A stretch of DNA of 64,000 nucleotides from Methylotenera sp. GTDB taxonomy: Bacteria > Pseudomonadota > Gammaproteobacteria > Burkholderiales > Methylophilaceae. The notes beneath the pieces were generated by a model, which saw only the letters and a program-made list of their open reading frames with translations, made no database searches and was not told the origin of the DNA. Shown here in pieces: positions 35,080-44,461 of this stretch. How positions within the stretch are numbered: the stretch's first letter is position 1; each line of letters opens with the position of its first letter. Location: the NCBI RefSeq assembly GCF_030653755.1, contig NZ_JAURYU010000011.1, forward strand, positions 62,001 through 126,000, read 5' to 3'. The translations under genes were made by a program, and so were the position numbers.

Positions 35080-35598
35080 GATGACTTGGTCAATGTCTGC
35101 GCAAACTTTATCGATGAAAATAAGTTTACGAGTCACCGCTGTTGCCGAAGCTAGATCTTTCTTAATGTCCAGTAACTCATGTAGTTTATTGATTAATGAG
35201 TTGGTTTCTAATTTTAACTCGCTTGCAATCTCATCTAACTCAGTGATGCTACGTGCCATTTTTGCATCTTCAATACGTTCGCGCCATTCCATTTGCTGCA
35301 TCAAAAACTCGGCTGGCATTGCAGTGTTTGTATCTGCAATAGCGTCTATGCCATGCTGTTCCAGCATGTATTTAGCACGTTTGGCAGGGCTCTTTAACAC
35401 GCTGTAAGCTTCATTAGCTAAGGTGGCCAATTGCATGGCTACGAGTTTCTCTGATGCTGGCGCACTGACAAACCGATCAGGGTGATTTGCCGATTGAGTT
35501 TTGCGGAAATTGCTTTCTAGCGAAGCTACATCAAGCTCAAACTGTTCTGCAATCGCAAATAGTTTAAAGTAGTTAATTGGGGTGCTCTGCATGTGCAT
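35062..35598 (-). CDS. hscB: Fe-S assembly J-type co-chaperone HscB
   Basis: Binds IscU and delivers it to HscA. The 178 aa show an N-terminal J domain with INYFKLFAIAEQFELD and the HPD motif (NHPDRF, about 38-43), then a C-terminal three-helix bundle (about 85-175) that contacts IscU. The start is ATG 35598 or 35592, neither with a strong Shine-Dalgarno. It starts 6 nt after iscA ends, suggesting translational coupling. Confidence 0.94.
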   Translation of the reverse strand: MHMQSTPINYFKLFAIAEQFELDVASLESNFRKTQSANHPDRFVSAPASEKLVAMQLATLANEAYSVLKSPAKRAKYMLEQHGIDAIADTNTAMPAEFLMQQMEWRERIEDAKMARSITELDEIASELKLETNSLINKLHELLDIKKDLASATAVTRKLIFIDKVCADIDQVIEQLDD

Positions 35599-35604
35599 CT
35601 ATGT

Positions 35605-35928
35605 TTAAACAGTAAAGCTCTCACCACAGCCACATTCATCTTTAACATTAGGGTTGTTAAATTTAAAGCCTTCGTTCAAGCCTTCTTTAGTAAAATCTAA
35701 CTCAGTGCCGTCAATGTAAACCAAGCTTTTTGGATCAACAATGACTTTAACGCCATGGCTCTCAAACGCAATATCTTCTGGCTGCATATCATCTACGAAC
35801 TCAAGTGTGTAAGCCATGCCTGAGCAACCAGTGGTTTTAACGCCCAGGCGTAAACCTACGCCTTTACCGCGATTCGCAAGAAATTTTTCAACGCGGCTTG
35901 CCGCTGTTTCTGAGAGTGTAATTGCCAT
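35605..35928 (-). CDS. iscA: Iron-sulfur assembly A-type protein IscA
   Basis: A-type carrier, 107 aa, with the three conserved cysteines: Cys35 in TTGCSGMAY and the C-terminal CGCGESF pair (about 99 and 101). It accepts or carries iron or clusters for apo-targets such as [4Fe-4S] enzymes. Located between iscU and hscB as in the standard isc operon. Confidence 0.96.
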   Translation of the reverse strand: MAITLSETAASRVEKFLANRGKGVGLRLGVKTTGCSGMAYTLEFVDDMQPEDIAFESHGVKVIVDPKSLVYIDGTELDFTKEGLNEGFKFNNPNVKDECGCGESFTV

Positions 35929-36029
35929 GGTTCTTTATTTAATCCTTTTAGACCTCTATTTTATACCACAAAGCCACGTTGGTTTTTTCAACGTGTTTTT
36001 TTAGTGCATTTGCCATGCAGTAGTCGTAC

Positions 36030-36425
36030 TTAAGCTGCTACTTTTGCCGCTTGCTTAGCTTTAATGTCGGCTACGGCAGCTTTAATTGCATCTTCGGCTA
36101 GCACTGAGCAGTGAATTTTTACTGGCGGCAATGCAAGCTCTTCTGCGATTTCAGAATTCTTAATGGCATAAGCCTCTTCAATGGTTCTACCTTTTAGCCA
36201 CTCTGTCACTAATGAGCTAGAAGCAATTGCAGAGCCGCAACCATAAGTTTTAAACTTTGCATCTTCAATAATGCCGTTGTCATTCACTTTAATCATCAGT
36301 TTCATCACGTCGCCACAAGCGGGTGCACCCACCATGCCAGTGCCTACCTGAGGATCATTTTTATCTAATGAACCAACATTACGCGGGTTCTCGTAGTGAT
36401 CTAATACCTTGTCTGAATATGCCAT
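36030..36425 (-). CDS. iscU: Fe-S cluster scaffold protein IscU
   Basis: Scaffold on which clusters form from IscS-derived sulfur. With ATG 36425 (AGGAG upstream) it is 131 aa and starts AYSDKVLDHYENPRNVGSLD. Conserved residues: Cys in GAPACGDV (with the catalytic Asp following), Cys in YGCGSAIASSS, and the HscA-binding LPPVKIHCSVLAEDA with the third Cys. A longer upstream frame adds 12 residues encoded by the repeat region and is unlikely. Confidence 0.96.
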   Translation of the reverse strand: MAYSDKVLDHYENPRNVGSLDKNDPQVGTGMVGAPACGDVMKLMIKVNDNGIIEDAKFKTYGCGSAIASSSLVTEWLKGRTIEEAYAIKNSEIAEELALPPVKIHCSVLAEDAIKAAVADIKAKQAAKVAA

Positions 36426-36448
36426 TTTGGTTCTCCTGTGATGAGTTA

Positions 36449-36655
36449 AAATGCATTGCAAACTCTGCGTTGGCTAGCCTTGCCGTACCATTCGCACTGT
36501 CTGCGGCTTGCCGTCTTGATTTTGCTTCGCTTTTTAATTCATTTAATAATTTAACTACTTTGTGTGTTTGAAATACATCGCAAACTCGGCGTTGACTGCG
36601 CTTTGCCGTACTTTAAGTGCTATCTTCAGCTTATCGCTTTGATTTTGCTTACTAT
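36449..36655. repeat. Two imperfect direct repeats in the iscS-iscU spacer
   Basis: Copy 1 (about 36449-36538) and copy 2 (about 36570-36655) share blocks such as GCAAACTC(T/G)GCGTTG, TTGCCGTAC and TTGATTTTGCTT, separated by about 120 bp start to start. The central parts differ while keeping a GTAC...GTGC-like partial dyad. They look like an interspersed intergenic repeat family rather than part of a gene. Confidence 0.6.
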
Positions 36656-36728
36656 TTCAAACGCTTGCATTATTTCTTAAAACTTTTATAAAAAAACTTT
36701 CTCTTTCTTATATGACTAGCGGTAAGTG

Positions 36729-36754
36729 CATTCGTTTAGTTTTATAAACGAATG
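36729..36754 (-). other. Hairpin downstream of iscS
   Basis: CATTCGTTTA (36729-36738) and TAAACGAATG (36745-36754) form a perfect 10-bp stem with a 6-nt loop, 38 nt after the iscS stop. No T-run follows on the transcribed strand, so an RNA processing or stability element is more likely than a terminator. Confidence 0.5.
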
Positions 36755-36791
36755 AGGTGACAACAAAGTCAGGTAAGCAAAGAGCGTTTCT

Positions 36792-38045
36792 TTAGTGTGC
36801 TGCCCATTCTACTTTTGACAAATCTACACCATCTTTAAACATTTCCCAAAGTGGTGATAGTTCTCTTAATTTATCAATTTTGCCTTTCATTAAACTGATG
36901 GTGTAATCTACATCTTCATCTGTTGTGAAGCGACCAATTGAAAAACGGATTGAGCTGTGTGCTAATTCATCACTACGGCCAAGTGCACGTAACACGTAGC
37001 TAGGCTCAAGGCTGGCTGATGTACATGCCGAGCCGCTAGATACTGCAATGCCTTTTACTGCCATAATCAGTGATTCACCTTCAACATAGTTAAAGCTGAT
37101 GTTTAAGTTGTGCGGTACACGTTGTTCTAGGTCGCCATTGACGTAAACTTCTTCAATGTTTTGCAGACCATTAAGTAATTTATCGCGTAAGCGACGGATG
37201 CGAATATTTTCTTCATCCATCTCTTCGCGCGCGATACGGAATGCTTCGCCCATGCCAACAATTTGGTGTGTCGCTAAGGTGCCTGAACGCATACCGCGCT
37301 CATGACCGCCACCGTGCATTTGCGCTTCAATACGGATGCGTGGTTTACGACGCACGTACAATGCACCAATACCTTTAGGACCGTATGTTTTATGTGCACT
37401 AAAGCTCATTAAATCGACTGGCAATTTTTCTAAATCAATGTGTACTTTGCCAGTTGCTTGCGCAGCATCCACGTGGAATATGATGCCATTTTCACGACAA
37501 ATGTTACCAATGGCGGTGATGTCTTGTGTCACACCAATTTCGTTGTTTACTAACATGACAGAAGCTAGCACTGTATCAGGGCGAATAGCCGCTTTAAATT
37601 TTTCTAAATCCAGCAAACCGCTTGGTTCTGGGTCTAGGTAAGTGGCTTCAAAGCCTTGACGCTCCAGTTCGCGCACAGTATCAATGACCGCTTTATGCTC
37701 AGTGGTCACGGTAATAATATGCTTGCCTTTAGCTGAGTAAAAGTTGGCAGCACCTTTAATAGCAAGGTTGTTAGATTCTGTAGCACCTGATGTCCAGACA
37801 ATCTCACGAGGATCTGCGTTGACTAATTTAGCGACTTCTTCACGAGCGTTTTCTACCGCTTTCTCTGCTGTCCAACCATATGGATGGCTACGTGAAGCTG
37901 GATTGCCAAAATGTTCTGTAATGTATGGAATCATTTTTGCGGCAACGCGAGGATCTACAGGCGTAGTGGCTGAGTAATCCAAATAAATTGGATGAAGGTC
38001 ATGCTCTGAGCCTTTCAATACTTGCATTTCAATTGATGCTGACAT
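36792..38045 (-). CDS. iscS: Cysteine desulfurase IscS
   Basis: PLP enzyme converting cysteine to alanine and an enzyme-bound persulfide for Fe-S clusters and tRNA thiolation. The 417 aa contain the PLP lysine in [12 protein letters not shown], the PLP-binding [10 protein letters not shown], and the mobile-loop active Cys in [21 protein letters not shown], characteristic of IscS. About 13 extra N-terminal residues precede [16 protein letters not shown]. Upstream is a second, shorter desulfurase. Confidence 0.97.
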   Translation of the reverse strand: MSASIEMQVLKGSEHDLHPIYLDYSATTPVDPRVAAKMIPYITEHFGNPASRSHPYGWTAEKAVENAREEVAKLVNADPREIVWTSGATESNNLAIKGAANFYSAKGKHIITVTTEHKAVIDTVRELERQGFEATYLDPEPSGLLDLEKFKAAIRPDTVLASVMLVNNEIGVTQDITAIGNICRENGIIFHVDAAQATGKVHIDLEKLPVDLMSFSAHKTYGPKGIGALYVRRKPRIRIEAQMHGGGHERGMRSGTLATHQIVGMGEAFRIAREEMDEENIRIRRLRDKLLNGLQNIEEVYVNGDLEQRVPHNLNISFNYVEGESLIMAVKGIAVSSGSACTSASLEPSYVLRALGRSDELAHSSIRFSIGRFTTDEDVDYTISLMKGKIDKLRELSPLWEMFKDGVDLSKVEWAAH

Positions 38046-38102
38046 TTCTTAATTATCCTTACCTGTTACGTTATATATATTAATAGCGCTGATATTGGCT
38101 GC

Positions 38103-39248
38103 TTATGCGGCAATACTAGTGAGCTGTTTTAATCTCAAAATTTCATTGTTAAGCGTTGTTAAAAAGTCTGTTACCTGTTGCAATGTGTTATGCTCGCCGA
38201 AGCTCACACGTACCGCACCACGTGCTAAATCTGGCGCAACACCCATCGCCAGTAATACATGGCTAGGTTCTGTGCTATCACTCGAGCATGCTGAGCCACT
38301 AGCCACTGCAAAGCCTTTACGGTCTAATGCTGTGACTAAGGTTTCTCCCTCAATGCCGTCTAATGCAAAAAAGCTGGTATTGGGTAAGCGCGTTGCATTA
38401 CTGCTAAATACCGTGGTGTTGAGCGATTTTAATCCATGCTCAAATGCACTACGTAACATTTGTGTGTGGCTATTAAAGTGCGTCAAGTTTGCTATTGCAA
38501 GCTCACATGCTAGCCCGAAGCCAACGATAGCCGCAATATTTTCTGTGCCGCTACGTAACCCACGTTCTTGACCACCGCCGTGTAACAGTGGCTGTATATC
38601 AACACGTTTATCTAAAATCAGTGCCGCTGCGCCTTGTGGGCCATGAATTTTATGGCTTGAAACTGTCATCGCATGCACGTTTAAATCAGTAAAATTAACG
38701 GGTATTTTACCTAAACCCTGAACTGCATCGGTATGCATAAACGCGCCCGCTTTGCGTGAGATTTCAGCAATCTCTGCAATGTTCTGAATGACACCCGTTT
38801 CATTATTGGCCAGCATTACCGATACAACGCTGCTTGGTGTTTGAAGCTGCTGCTGTAACTGTGCAATAGTTAAAACGCCGTTTGCATCCACACCAATTTC
38901 ACTACTTAACCATCCTGCCTGTTGCATTGCTTTTGCTGGGCGAGATACACAAGGGTGCTCAATCGCGCTGTACAAAATCTGACTACCTGCTTGACTACCT
39001 GCAATCCCTTTGACTGCAAAGTTATTCGCCTCAGTGCCTGATGCCGTGAAAATCACTTGAGAAGCATAAGCGCCACATGCTTCAGCTACTTGCGACCTAG
39101 CGAGTTCAACTGCATCTCGTGCTGACCTGCCGAATACATGACGGCTTGTTGGGTTGCCACTTTGGTTTTGCATCCATGGCAACATGCTATCTAGCACACG
39201 CTGGTCAAGCGCTGTCGTCGCGTTGTGATCTAAATAGATGCTAGACAT
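38103..39248 (-). CDS. Second cysteine desulfurase (NifS/IscS-like)
   Basis: A 381-aa class V aminotransferase-fold desulfurase. It has the PLP site HTDAVQGLGK, PLP lysine in VSSHKIHGPQGAAAL and the active Cys in ASGSACSSDSTEPSHVLLAMG. It is clearly diverged from the adjacent IscS (shorter, no N-terminal extension, MHGGG replaced by LHGGGQERGLRSGTEN). Similar tandem pairs after iscR occur in some Betaproteobacteria. A separate sulfur acceptor or backup role is plausible but not shown by sequence. Confidence 0.92.
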   Translation of the reverse strand: MSSIYLDHNATTALDQRVLDSMLPWMQNQSGNPTSRHVFGRSARDAVELARSQVAEACGAYASQVIFTASGTEANNFAVKGIAGSQAGSQILYSAIEHPCVSRPAKAMQQAGWLSSEIGVDANGVLTIAQLQQQLQTPSSVVSVMLANNETGVIQNIAEIAEISRKAGAFMHTDAVQGLGKIPVNFTDLNVHAMTVSSHKIHGPQGAAALILDKRVDIQPLLHGGGQERGLRSGTENIAAIVGFGLACELAIANLTHFNSHTQMLRSAFEHGLKSLNTTVFSSNATRLPNTSFFALDGIEGETLVTALDRKGFAVASGSACSSDSTEPSHVLLAMGVAPDLARGAVRVSFGEHNTLQQVTDFLTTLNNEILRLKQLTSIAA

Positions 39249-39268
39249 GGGTTCAACCTAATCAAACT

Positions 39269-39796
39269 TTAGTTAGCAACCGCGGTTGCTGTATTAGTCG
39301 CTACACTTTTATCGTGAGTGTTAGCTTTTTCATGAGTAGCACTACAGTTGCGCGGGGTGATTAACACTTTTTGGCCACTTTGCTGTGATGCGACCATGTC
39401 TGCTAGCGTGACACCTGCTAAGTATTCTAAAATTTTAGTGTTTAACGAAGACCATAAGTCATGTGTCATGCAACGACCTTCATCTCTGCAATTTTCATGG
39501 CCACCGCATTGTGTTGCATCAATTTGCTCATCGACTGCATGAATGATCTCAGCCACTGAAATATCTGCATAATTTTTAGCCAGATTATAGCCACCGCCTG
39601 GGCCACGAATGCTTTTGACTAAACCTTGTCTGCGCAAGCGACTGAACAACTGCTCTAGATATGAGAGTGATATATCTTGACGCTCACTAATGCCAGCGAG
39701 CGTCACGGGCTTAGTTACTGGCGCGTCTTTTGTCTCATTGATCGCTAGGTCCAACATTGCTGTGACAGCAAACCGACCTTTAGTGGTTAATCGCAT
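39269..39796 (-). CDS. iscR: Fe-S cluster regulator IscR
   Basis: Rrf2-family repressor of the isc operon that senses Fe-S status. The 175 aa begin [18 protein letters not shown], with the winged-helix domain to about 65 ([20 protein letters not shown]) and the cluster cysteines in [14 protein letters not shown] (three Cys), plus the His of MTHDLW region. The C-terminal 30 residues are Thr/Ala-rich and probably disordered. First gene of the isc operon with its own promoter upstream. Confidence 0.96.
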   Translation of the reverse strand: MRLTTKGRFAVTAMLDLAINETKDAPVTKPVTLAGISERQDISLSYLEQLFSRLRRQGLVKSIRGPGGGYNLAKNYADISVAEIIHAVDEQIDATQCGGHENCRDEGRCMTHDLWSSLNTKILEYLAGVTLADMVASQQSGQKVLITPRNCSATHEKANTHDKSVATNTATAVAN

Positions 39797-39831
39797 AATA
39801 TTTTATATTGGTATGTATCATTGATGAGCTA

Positions 39832-39864
39832 ATTGTATAATTCCTTACAAATTTAGTCAACTAT
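39832..39864 (-). promoter_or_regulatory. iscR promoter with an IscR type 1-like half-site
   Basis: On the minus strand TTGACT (-35; plus 39855-39860) and TACAAT (-10; plus 39832-39837) are 17 bp apart. The -35 lies in ATAGTTGACTAAATTTG, which matches the left half of the type 1 IscR site; the right half is not well conserved. This fits autorepression of the operon by holo-IscR. Confidence 0.7.
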
Positions 39865-39942
39865 TATGCAATTCAGTTCAACTCAGTCGGAATTAATTTA
39901 AATCGTTTAATCATTGCATGCTAATTCTAAGGCTGGATTAAG

Positions 39943-40692
39943 TTATGGCTTGTTGTTTGTTGGAGGAATGTTAAAAGCCTCGGCCACTTCTGTATCACTA
40001 TGTTCGTCTGTATTCAGTCGTGCTAACTGAGTTTGTAGCTCGGTAATCGCTTGATCTTGTTTGGATGCATGATCTAGCAATGAATGTATTGCTTTAATCA
40101 TGGGGTCATTTTCGTCATTACCAACTGCATAGGCGGCAAATCCAATTTTCTGCGCTGTTTCTTCGCGTTTTTTTGATTTTTCTTCTTCCAAAATACGTGC
40201 AGGAATGCCGACAGCAGTTGCATTGGCTGGCACATCTTTGACGACAACGGCATTGGAGCCGATTTTTGCGCCTTCACCAATCGTAATGGGGCCGAGTACT
40301 TTAGCGCCTGCGCCAATGACGACACCTGCTTCTAATGTTGGGTGGCGTTTGCCTTTGTTCCATGAAGTGCCGCCAAGCGTTACGCCATGATACAAGGTAC
40401 AGTCATTGCCAATAATCGCGGTTTCACCGATGACAACACCCATGCCATGATCGATAAAAACACGACGTCCTATTGTGGCACCAGGGTGAATCTCAATACC
40501 AGTGAACCAGCGACCCAAGTGTGACAAAAACCGACCAAGCCAGAAAAAATTAGCCTTCCATAGCCAATGGCTCAGGCGGTGCATCAATAGTGCATGTACG
40601 CCAGGGTAGGTGGTTAAAATTTCCCAGTGTGTGCGAGCAGCAGGGTCGCGCTCGAAAACGATAGAAATATCTTCTTTGATGTGGTCAAACAT
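39943..40692 (-). CDS. cysE: Serine O-acetyltransferase
   Basis: Acetylates serine with acetyl-CoA, the first step of cysteine synthesis. With ATG 40692 the protein is 249 aa. The helical N-terminal part is short, followed by the left-handed beta-helix of hexapeptide repeats ([41 protein letters not shown] with the catalytic His regions, and [15 protein letters not shown]). The C-terminal 60 residues are charged and low in conservation. A TTG at 40743 would extend the N-terminus by 17 residues with no better signal. It is located just before iscR, linking cysteine supply with the desulfurases. Confidence 0.93.
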   Translation of the reverse strand: MFDHIKEDISIVFERDPAARTHWEILTTYPGVHALLMHRLSHWLWKANFFWLGRFLSHLGRWFTGIEIHPGATIGRRVFIDHGMGVVIGETAIIGNDCTLYHGVTLGGTSWNKGKRHPTLEAGVVIGAGAKVLGPITIGEGAKIGSNAVVVKDVPANATAVGIPARILEEEKSKKREETAQKIGFAAYAVGNDENDPMIKAIHSLLDHASKQDQAITELQTQLARLNTDEHSDTEVAEAFNIPPTNNKP

Positions 40693-40858
40693 GTGGTTTG
40701 GCAATGGTTTTAAATAGTGCGTAATTATGCCATAAATCAACAATGGTTGACTAATTTACTAGGGCTCTGGTGTCAGCGCACTTTTCATTAATGCATGATT
40801 AACATATGAATGTGCGACATCGCTTAACTGACTATTCTTACTTGCATGGTGAATATAG

Positions 40859-41911
40859 TTAACATTGACTTATTTCGCAGTCGTTGCCTGTTGCAATGCC
40901 TAGTTTCTCGTTCAATTGGTTTGCTGCGTCTTTGTCTAACTGATCAAGAAGTGTCGCTGTTTTGATGGCCTCATCTTTATTGCCAGATTCTGCTGCAATC
41001 ATTCCCAAATGTAATAAAGCATTGGCGTGATGTTTGTTTTGAGCATAAATTTGGCCGAAATGCTGCTGAGCATTTTTAGTTTCTTTAAGGTTGTATTCAG
41101 CAATAGCTAAGTAATTAAGTGCTTCGCTTGTTTTTGGTTCTAATAGTAACCATTCGGTAGCAAGTTTTTTGAGCATTTCCCAGTTTTTAGTTTGATATGG
41201 TTGAATCACACGCATGAAGTAAGGGCGTTTTTCTTCTGGGGCATCCCAGAAAGGTAATTCACCCTTAGTGTTAATGGCAATCTCTGGTTGTTTTAACAGA
41301 TTTTTAATCCATTCAACAGGCATGTTGTAGTAAAACGCGTTTCGCCCAGGGCTTTTGAGGGTGATGATGCCTACTAGTTTGCCATCATCACTAAACATAG
41401 CACCGCCACTAGCGCCCAATCTAAAGTCATTAGTAGTGCGGATAATTACGCTGTCATCCATTGGGTATAGCGCCTTTACTGCGCCATAAGTGGTGAGTGG
41501 CCTAGGGGAGTTGTTAGGAAAGCTGATGGTGAAAACGGATTGTTCATATTGTAAGCTGGTACTTTCACCTAACGTTGCAACCGTTGTGTTTAATCCATCA
41601 AAGCCGACAATACAAAGGTCGTGCTCCCAGTCTGCTTTTAGGCTTGTTGCACGATGACTTTCACCAAATTTAATCACATTAATGGCATGTGCATTAGCGA
41701 CGACATGGCAATTAGTGACAACTTGGTCTTCAGCGACTACTACGCCAGAACCAACACCATAGTGGCCGTTAGGGAGTATGACGCGAATTTTTACAACGCT
41801 AGATTTGAGTGCATATACCAAACCATCTGGCGGTGTTGCGAATGCAGTGATGTTAGTAAAAATAAAACTAATGCTGAGCATGAGCCCAAGGCCAAGTGTC
41901 AGTGTGCGCAT
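40859..41911 (-). CDS. Secreted trypsin-like serine protease with TPR tail, second copy
   Basis: A 350-aa paralogue of the protein at 24804-25775. The signal peptide ends near TAFA (about 25). The triad is conserved: His in TNCHVVANAH, Asp in WEHDLCIVG and Ser in LGASGGAMF. The linker LPFWDAPEEKRPYFMRVI parallels the first copy's PFWAVGASEQPYFMQVV, and the C-terminal TPR-like region is longer (about 240-335). A short tail ends NDCEISQC with two cysteines. No PDZ domain. It stands alone between cysE and the pilin-like gene. Confidence 0.82.
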   Translation of the reverse strand: MRTLTLGLGLMLSISFIFTNITAFATPPDGLVYALKSSVVKIRVILPNGHYGVGSGVVVAEDQVVTNCHVVANAHAINVIKFGESHRATSLKADWEHDLCIVGFDGLNTTVATLGESTSLQYEQSVFTISFPNNSPRPLTTYGAVKALYPMDDSVIIRTTNDFRLGASGGAMFSDDGKLVGIITLKSPGRNAFYYNMPVEWIKNLLKQPEIAINTKGELPFWDAPEEKRPYFMRVIQPYQTKNWEMLKKLATEWLLLEPKTSEALNYLAIAEYNLKETKNAQQHFGQIYAQNKHHANALLHLGMIAAESGNKDEAIKTATLLDQLDKDAANQLNEKLGIATGNDCEISQC

Positions 41912-42044
41912 CAGTGAGTCTCCAAAAGATGGATAAAGCTTGATAGTACTATTTTGATAAGAAAATATTGATGAGGAAAAGTTCTATTAAGATAGATAGA
42001 ACAATTGGTTAGTGTTAATTAAGCGGTGGAGTGAGTTTGTTTTT

Positions 42045-42629
42045 TCAGCAACCACTGGTGTGTGCTGTAACAACAGGCGTACCACTGCCGTTGTAACGAT
42101 ATTGGACTGCACATTGGTTAGGTGTGCTTGCGGATTCTATTCTCCAGCCAGCATCGCCAGTAGGAATGGTGGAGTTGCCAAACCCGTAAAAAGTCAGACC
42201 GTTATTTTCAATGGCAGCATTACTTAGATAGCATCCAGCGGTTGGGACGATAAAACCTTGTTGCAATACGCCTATGCCATCGCACCAGCGGTCCGGATAG
42301 CCACTCCAAACTCTAACATTGGTGCCATCCGCCAGCTGGATCCAAGTGATGTTGGGTTGCTGACCAGCTGAGCCCATCCCTTTTATCATCACTTGACCTT
42401 CTACAAGGTGCATTGAGCTTCGTACTGACCCTGCCAGACTTTGTATGGCGGCAACTCTTGCCTCTCTACCTAGATTGATGAACTTAGGTAATGCTGTAGA
42501 GGCGAGTATCCCTAATATGACAATTACCACAACTAATTCGATGAGCGTGAAGCCTCGTTGTATATAGTCAGCAGGGCTAATAATATTTTGTGTGACCTTA
42601 TTTAAATTGTGATTAGATTTTTTATACAT
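42045..42629 (-). CDS. Type IV pilin-like / pseudopilin protein
   Basis: About 194 aa from ATG 42629. A 25-residue basic leader ends in the prepilin peptidase site G-FTLIELVVVIVILGILAS, with Glu5 of the mature protein present. The globular domain has four cysteines (WCDGIG, AGCYLS, NQCAVQ and the C-terminal SGC), suggesting two disulfides including a pilin-type C-terminal loop. It most resembles MshA-like pilins or minor pilins. No assembly genes are nearby, so it depends on a type IV pilus or type II secretion system elsewhere. Confidence 0.85.
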   Translation of the reverse strand: MYKKSNHNLNKVTQNIISPADYIQRGFTLIELVVVIVILGILASTALPKFINLGREARVAAIQSLAGSVRSSMHLVEGQVMIKGMGSAGQQPNITWIQLADGTNVRVWSGYPDRWCDGIGVLQQGFIVPTAGCYLSNAAIENNGLTFYGFGNSTIPTGDAGWRIESASTPNQCAVQYRYNGSGTPVVTAHTSGC

Positions 42630-42750
42630 TTTCCCAATGACGAACTGAAAGGCACATATTTTACTTTTCAAATACTTCAACGATTTAATGGCTGGAGACT
42701 ATTGTTATGATATGTAAATATATACCTTTTTATTCTAGTAAGTGAGTGCT

Positions 42751-43494
42751 TTAATACTTATCATGTTTTTTTGGTGTGATTGATAAAGTTAAGATCCCTC
42801 TCAATAGATTGACCTCTTCTTTTTCTAATTTGGCGCGAGCATAAATGCGACGTATGCGCTCACTGAGTTTTTTGGGGGCGGTTGGGTTGAGATAGCCGAT
42901 TTTAATCAGGGTGTCTTCTAAATGTGCATAAAAGCCTTCGAGTGCTTCGTTGGTGGCGAGTTCTGGTTGGTTTGTTGGTACCTCCAGTTTGCCATCTAAT
43001 ATAGCCATGCGGATTTCATATGTCATGACTTGTACTGCTGCTGCAAGGTTGAGTGAAGAGTATTCTGGGTTTGCCGGAATCATCGCGAGTAGTTGGCAGC
43101 AATCTAGCTCTGCGTTTGAAAGTCCACTCATTTCTGTGCCAAATACAAGGGCAATAGGTTGATTTTGTGCGATAGAGACTGCACGCTCTGCGGCTTCACG
43201 CACGTTCACTAGTTCATGTGAAATTTGTCTTTTACGTGCGCTCATGCCGATGGCTAATACACAGCCGGTGAGGGCCTCTTGCAGGCTAGTGCAAACTGTT
43301 GCAGTTTCTAGTAGGTCAGCAGCGCCAGTGGCAAGTGAAGTTGCCTGCGGATCTGGGAAATGTAATGGATTCACCAAATATAAATGGTTTAAGCCCATGG
43401 TTTTCATGGCGCGAGCCGTAGAGCCAATGTTGCCAGGATGACTGGTTTGGCATAAAACGACACGAATGTGATTGAAAATATTTTGTTTATCCAC
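42751..43494 (-). CDS. trmJ: tRNA (cytidine/uridine-32-2'-O)-methyltransferase TrmJ
   Basis: SPOUT-class enzyme, 247 aa, methylating the ribose of position 32 in tRNA anticodon loops. The family features are RVVLCQTSHPGNIGSTARAMKTMG at the N-terminus (catalytic Arg and Asn), ALVFGTEMSGLSNAEL (SAM knot) and NPEYSSLNLAAAVQVMTYEI (C-terminal knot). The C-terminal extension (about 165-247) is helical as in E. coli TrmJ. Divergent from suhB, a common arrangement. Confidence 0.94.
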   Translation of the reverse strand: MDKQNIFNHIRVVLCQTSHPGNIGSTARAMKTMGLNHLYLVNPLHFPDPQATSLATGAADLLETATVCTSLQEALTGCVLAIGMSARKRQISHELVNVREAAERAVSIAQNQPIALVFGTEMSGLSNAELDCCQLLAMIPANPEYSSLNLAAAVQVMTYEIRMAILDGKLEVPTNQPELATNEALEGFYAHLEDTLIKIGYLNPTAPKKLSERIRRIYARAKLEKEEVNLLRGILTLSITPKKHDKY

Positions 43495-43616
43495 TTGGCT
43501 GGCCTAATTTGTTAAAAATTATTCACTTAGCGAACCTTAATTTGATATAAGAATTTGGTATTAAGGTCGATAAAAGCTAAAATAGCATTTTATCAGCTCT
43601 TTTAGAAAATCTAGTC

Positions 43617-44429
43617 ATGCATCCAATGCTATCTATCGCAGTAAAAGCCGCTCGTGAAGCGGGACGTATCATTAACCGAGCCTCGCAAGATGTAGGTTCT
43701 ATCAGTGTTCAAACTAAAAACTATAATGATTTTGTTAGTGAAGTGGACAGATCAGCCGAGCAGGCGATTATTGATGTATTAAAAGATGCGTATCCTGACC
43801 ATGGTTTTTGGGGCGAGGAAAGTGGTCATGATAACCATGAAGCCGATAATATTTGGATTATTGACCCATTAGATGGTACGACCAATTTTTTACATGGTTT
43901 CCCGCAATACTGCATTTCTATTGCTTTGCAGCAAAAGGGAGTGCTTACTCAGGCGGTAATTTACGATCCAGTTCATAATGATTTGTTTACCGCAACCAAA
44001 GGTCGCGGTGCATTTTTAAATGATAAGCGTATTCGTGTGACTAACCGGAGTAAATTGCAGGATTCACTAATTGCGACTGGTTTTCCATTCCGTGACTTTA
44101 CTCACTTAGATACTTACTTGGGTATGTTAAAAGACATGATTAAGAAAACGACAGGCATCCGTCGTCCAGGATCTGCTGCGTTGGATTTAGCTTATGTTGC
44201 TGTAGGTTGGGTGGATGGTTTCTTTGAAATTAACTTATCAGCTTGGGATATTGCTGCGGGTGGCCTCATTGTGCAAGAGGCTGGTGGCATCGTTGGAGAC
44301 TTTGAGGGTAACGAGAGCTGGATAGAAACGGGCAACATTGTGGCAGCTAACCCAAAAGTGTTTGCACAAATGTTACAGACATTGAATCCTCATTTAACAG
44401 ATTCACTTAAAACACCTAAAAACGCTTAA
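43617..44429 (+). CDS. suhB: Inositol-1-monophosphatase family protein SuhB
   Basis: Mg-dependent phosphatase fold; in E. coli SuhB hydrolyses inositol monophosphate in vitro and acts in rRNA antitermination with Nus factors. The 270 aa show the metal and substrate motifs [23 protein letters not shown] and [17 protein letters not shown]. The start is ATG 43617 with no strong Shine-Dalgarno. Followed by a terminator. Confidence 0.94.
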   Translation: MHPMLSIAVKAAREAGRIINRASQDVGSISVQTKNYNDFVSEVDRSAEQAIIDVLKDAYPDHGFWGEESGHDNHEADNIWIIDPLDGTTNFLHGFPQYCISIALQQKGVLTQAVIYDPVHNDLFTATKGRGAFLNDKRIRVTNRSKLQDSLIATGFPFRDFTHLDTYLGMLKDMIKKTTGIRRPGSAALDLAYVAVGWVDGFFEINLSAWDIAAGGLIVQEAGGIVGDFEGNESWIETGNIVAANPKVFAQMLQTLNPHLTDSLKTPKNA

Positions 44430-44461
44430 TTTATTAAACGCTTTTATTTGATGTTTTCAAT

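Larger units (their letters stand above)
36426..36791 (-). other. iscS-iscU spacer with a repeated sequence
   Basis: A 366-nt gap inside an otherwise compact operon. It carries two diverged copies of a repeat of about 85-90 bp (listed separately) and a perfect 10-bp stem hairpin (36729-36754). I see no coding sequence in either strand. Confidence 0.7.

Noticed and set aside
36426..36791. Insertion sequence remnant in the iscS-iscU spacer
   Set aside because: No terminal inverted repeats, target duplication or transposase fragment visible; direct imperfect repeats only.
38095..38571. 158-codon plus-strand frame opposite the second cysteine desulfurase
   Set aside because: Shadow of a conserved gene on the minus strand, without ribosome-binding site.
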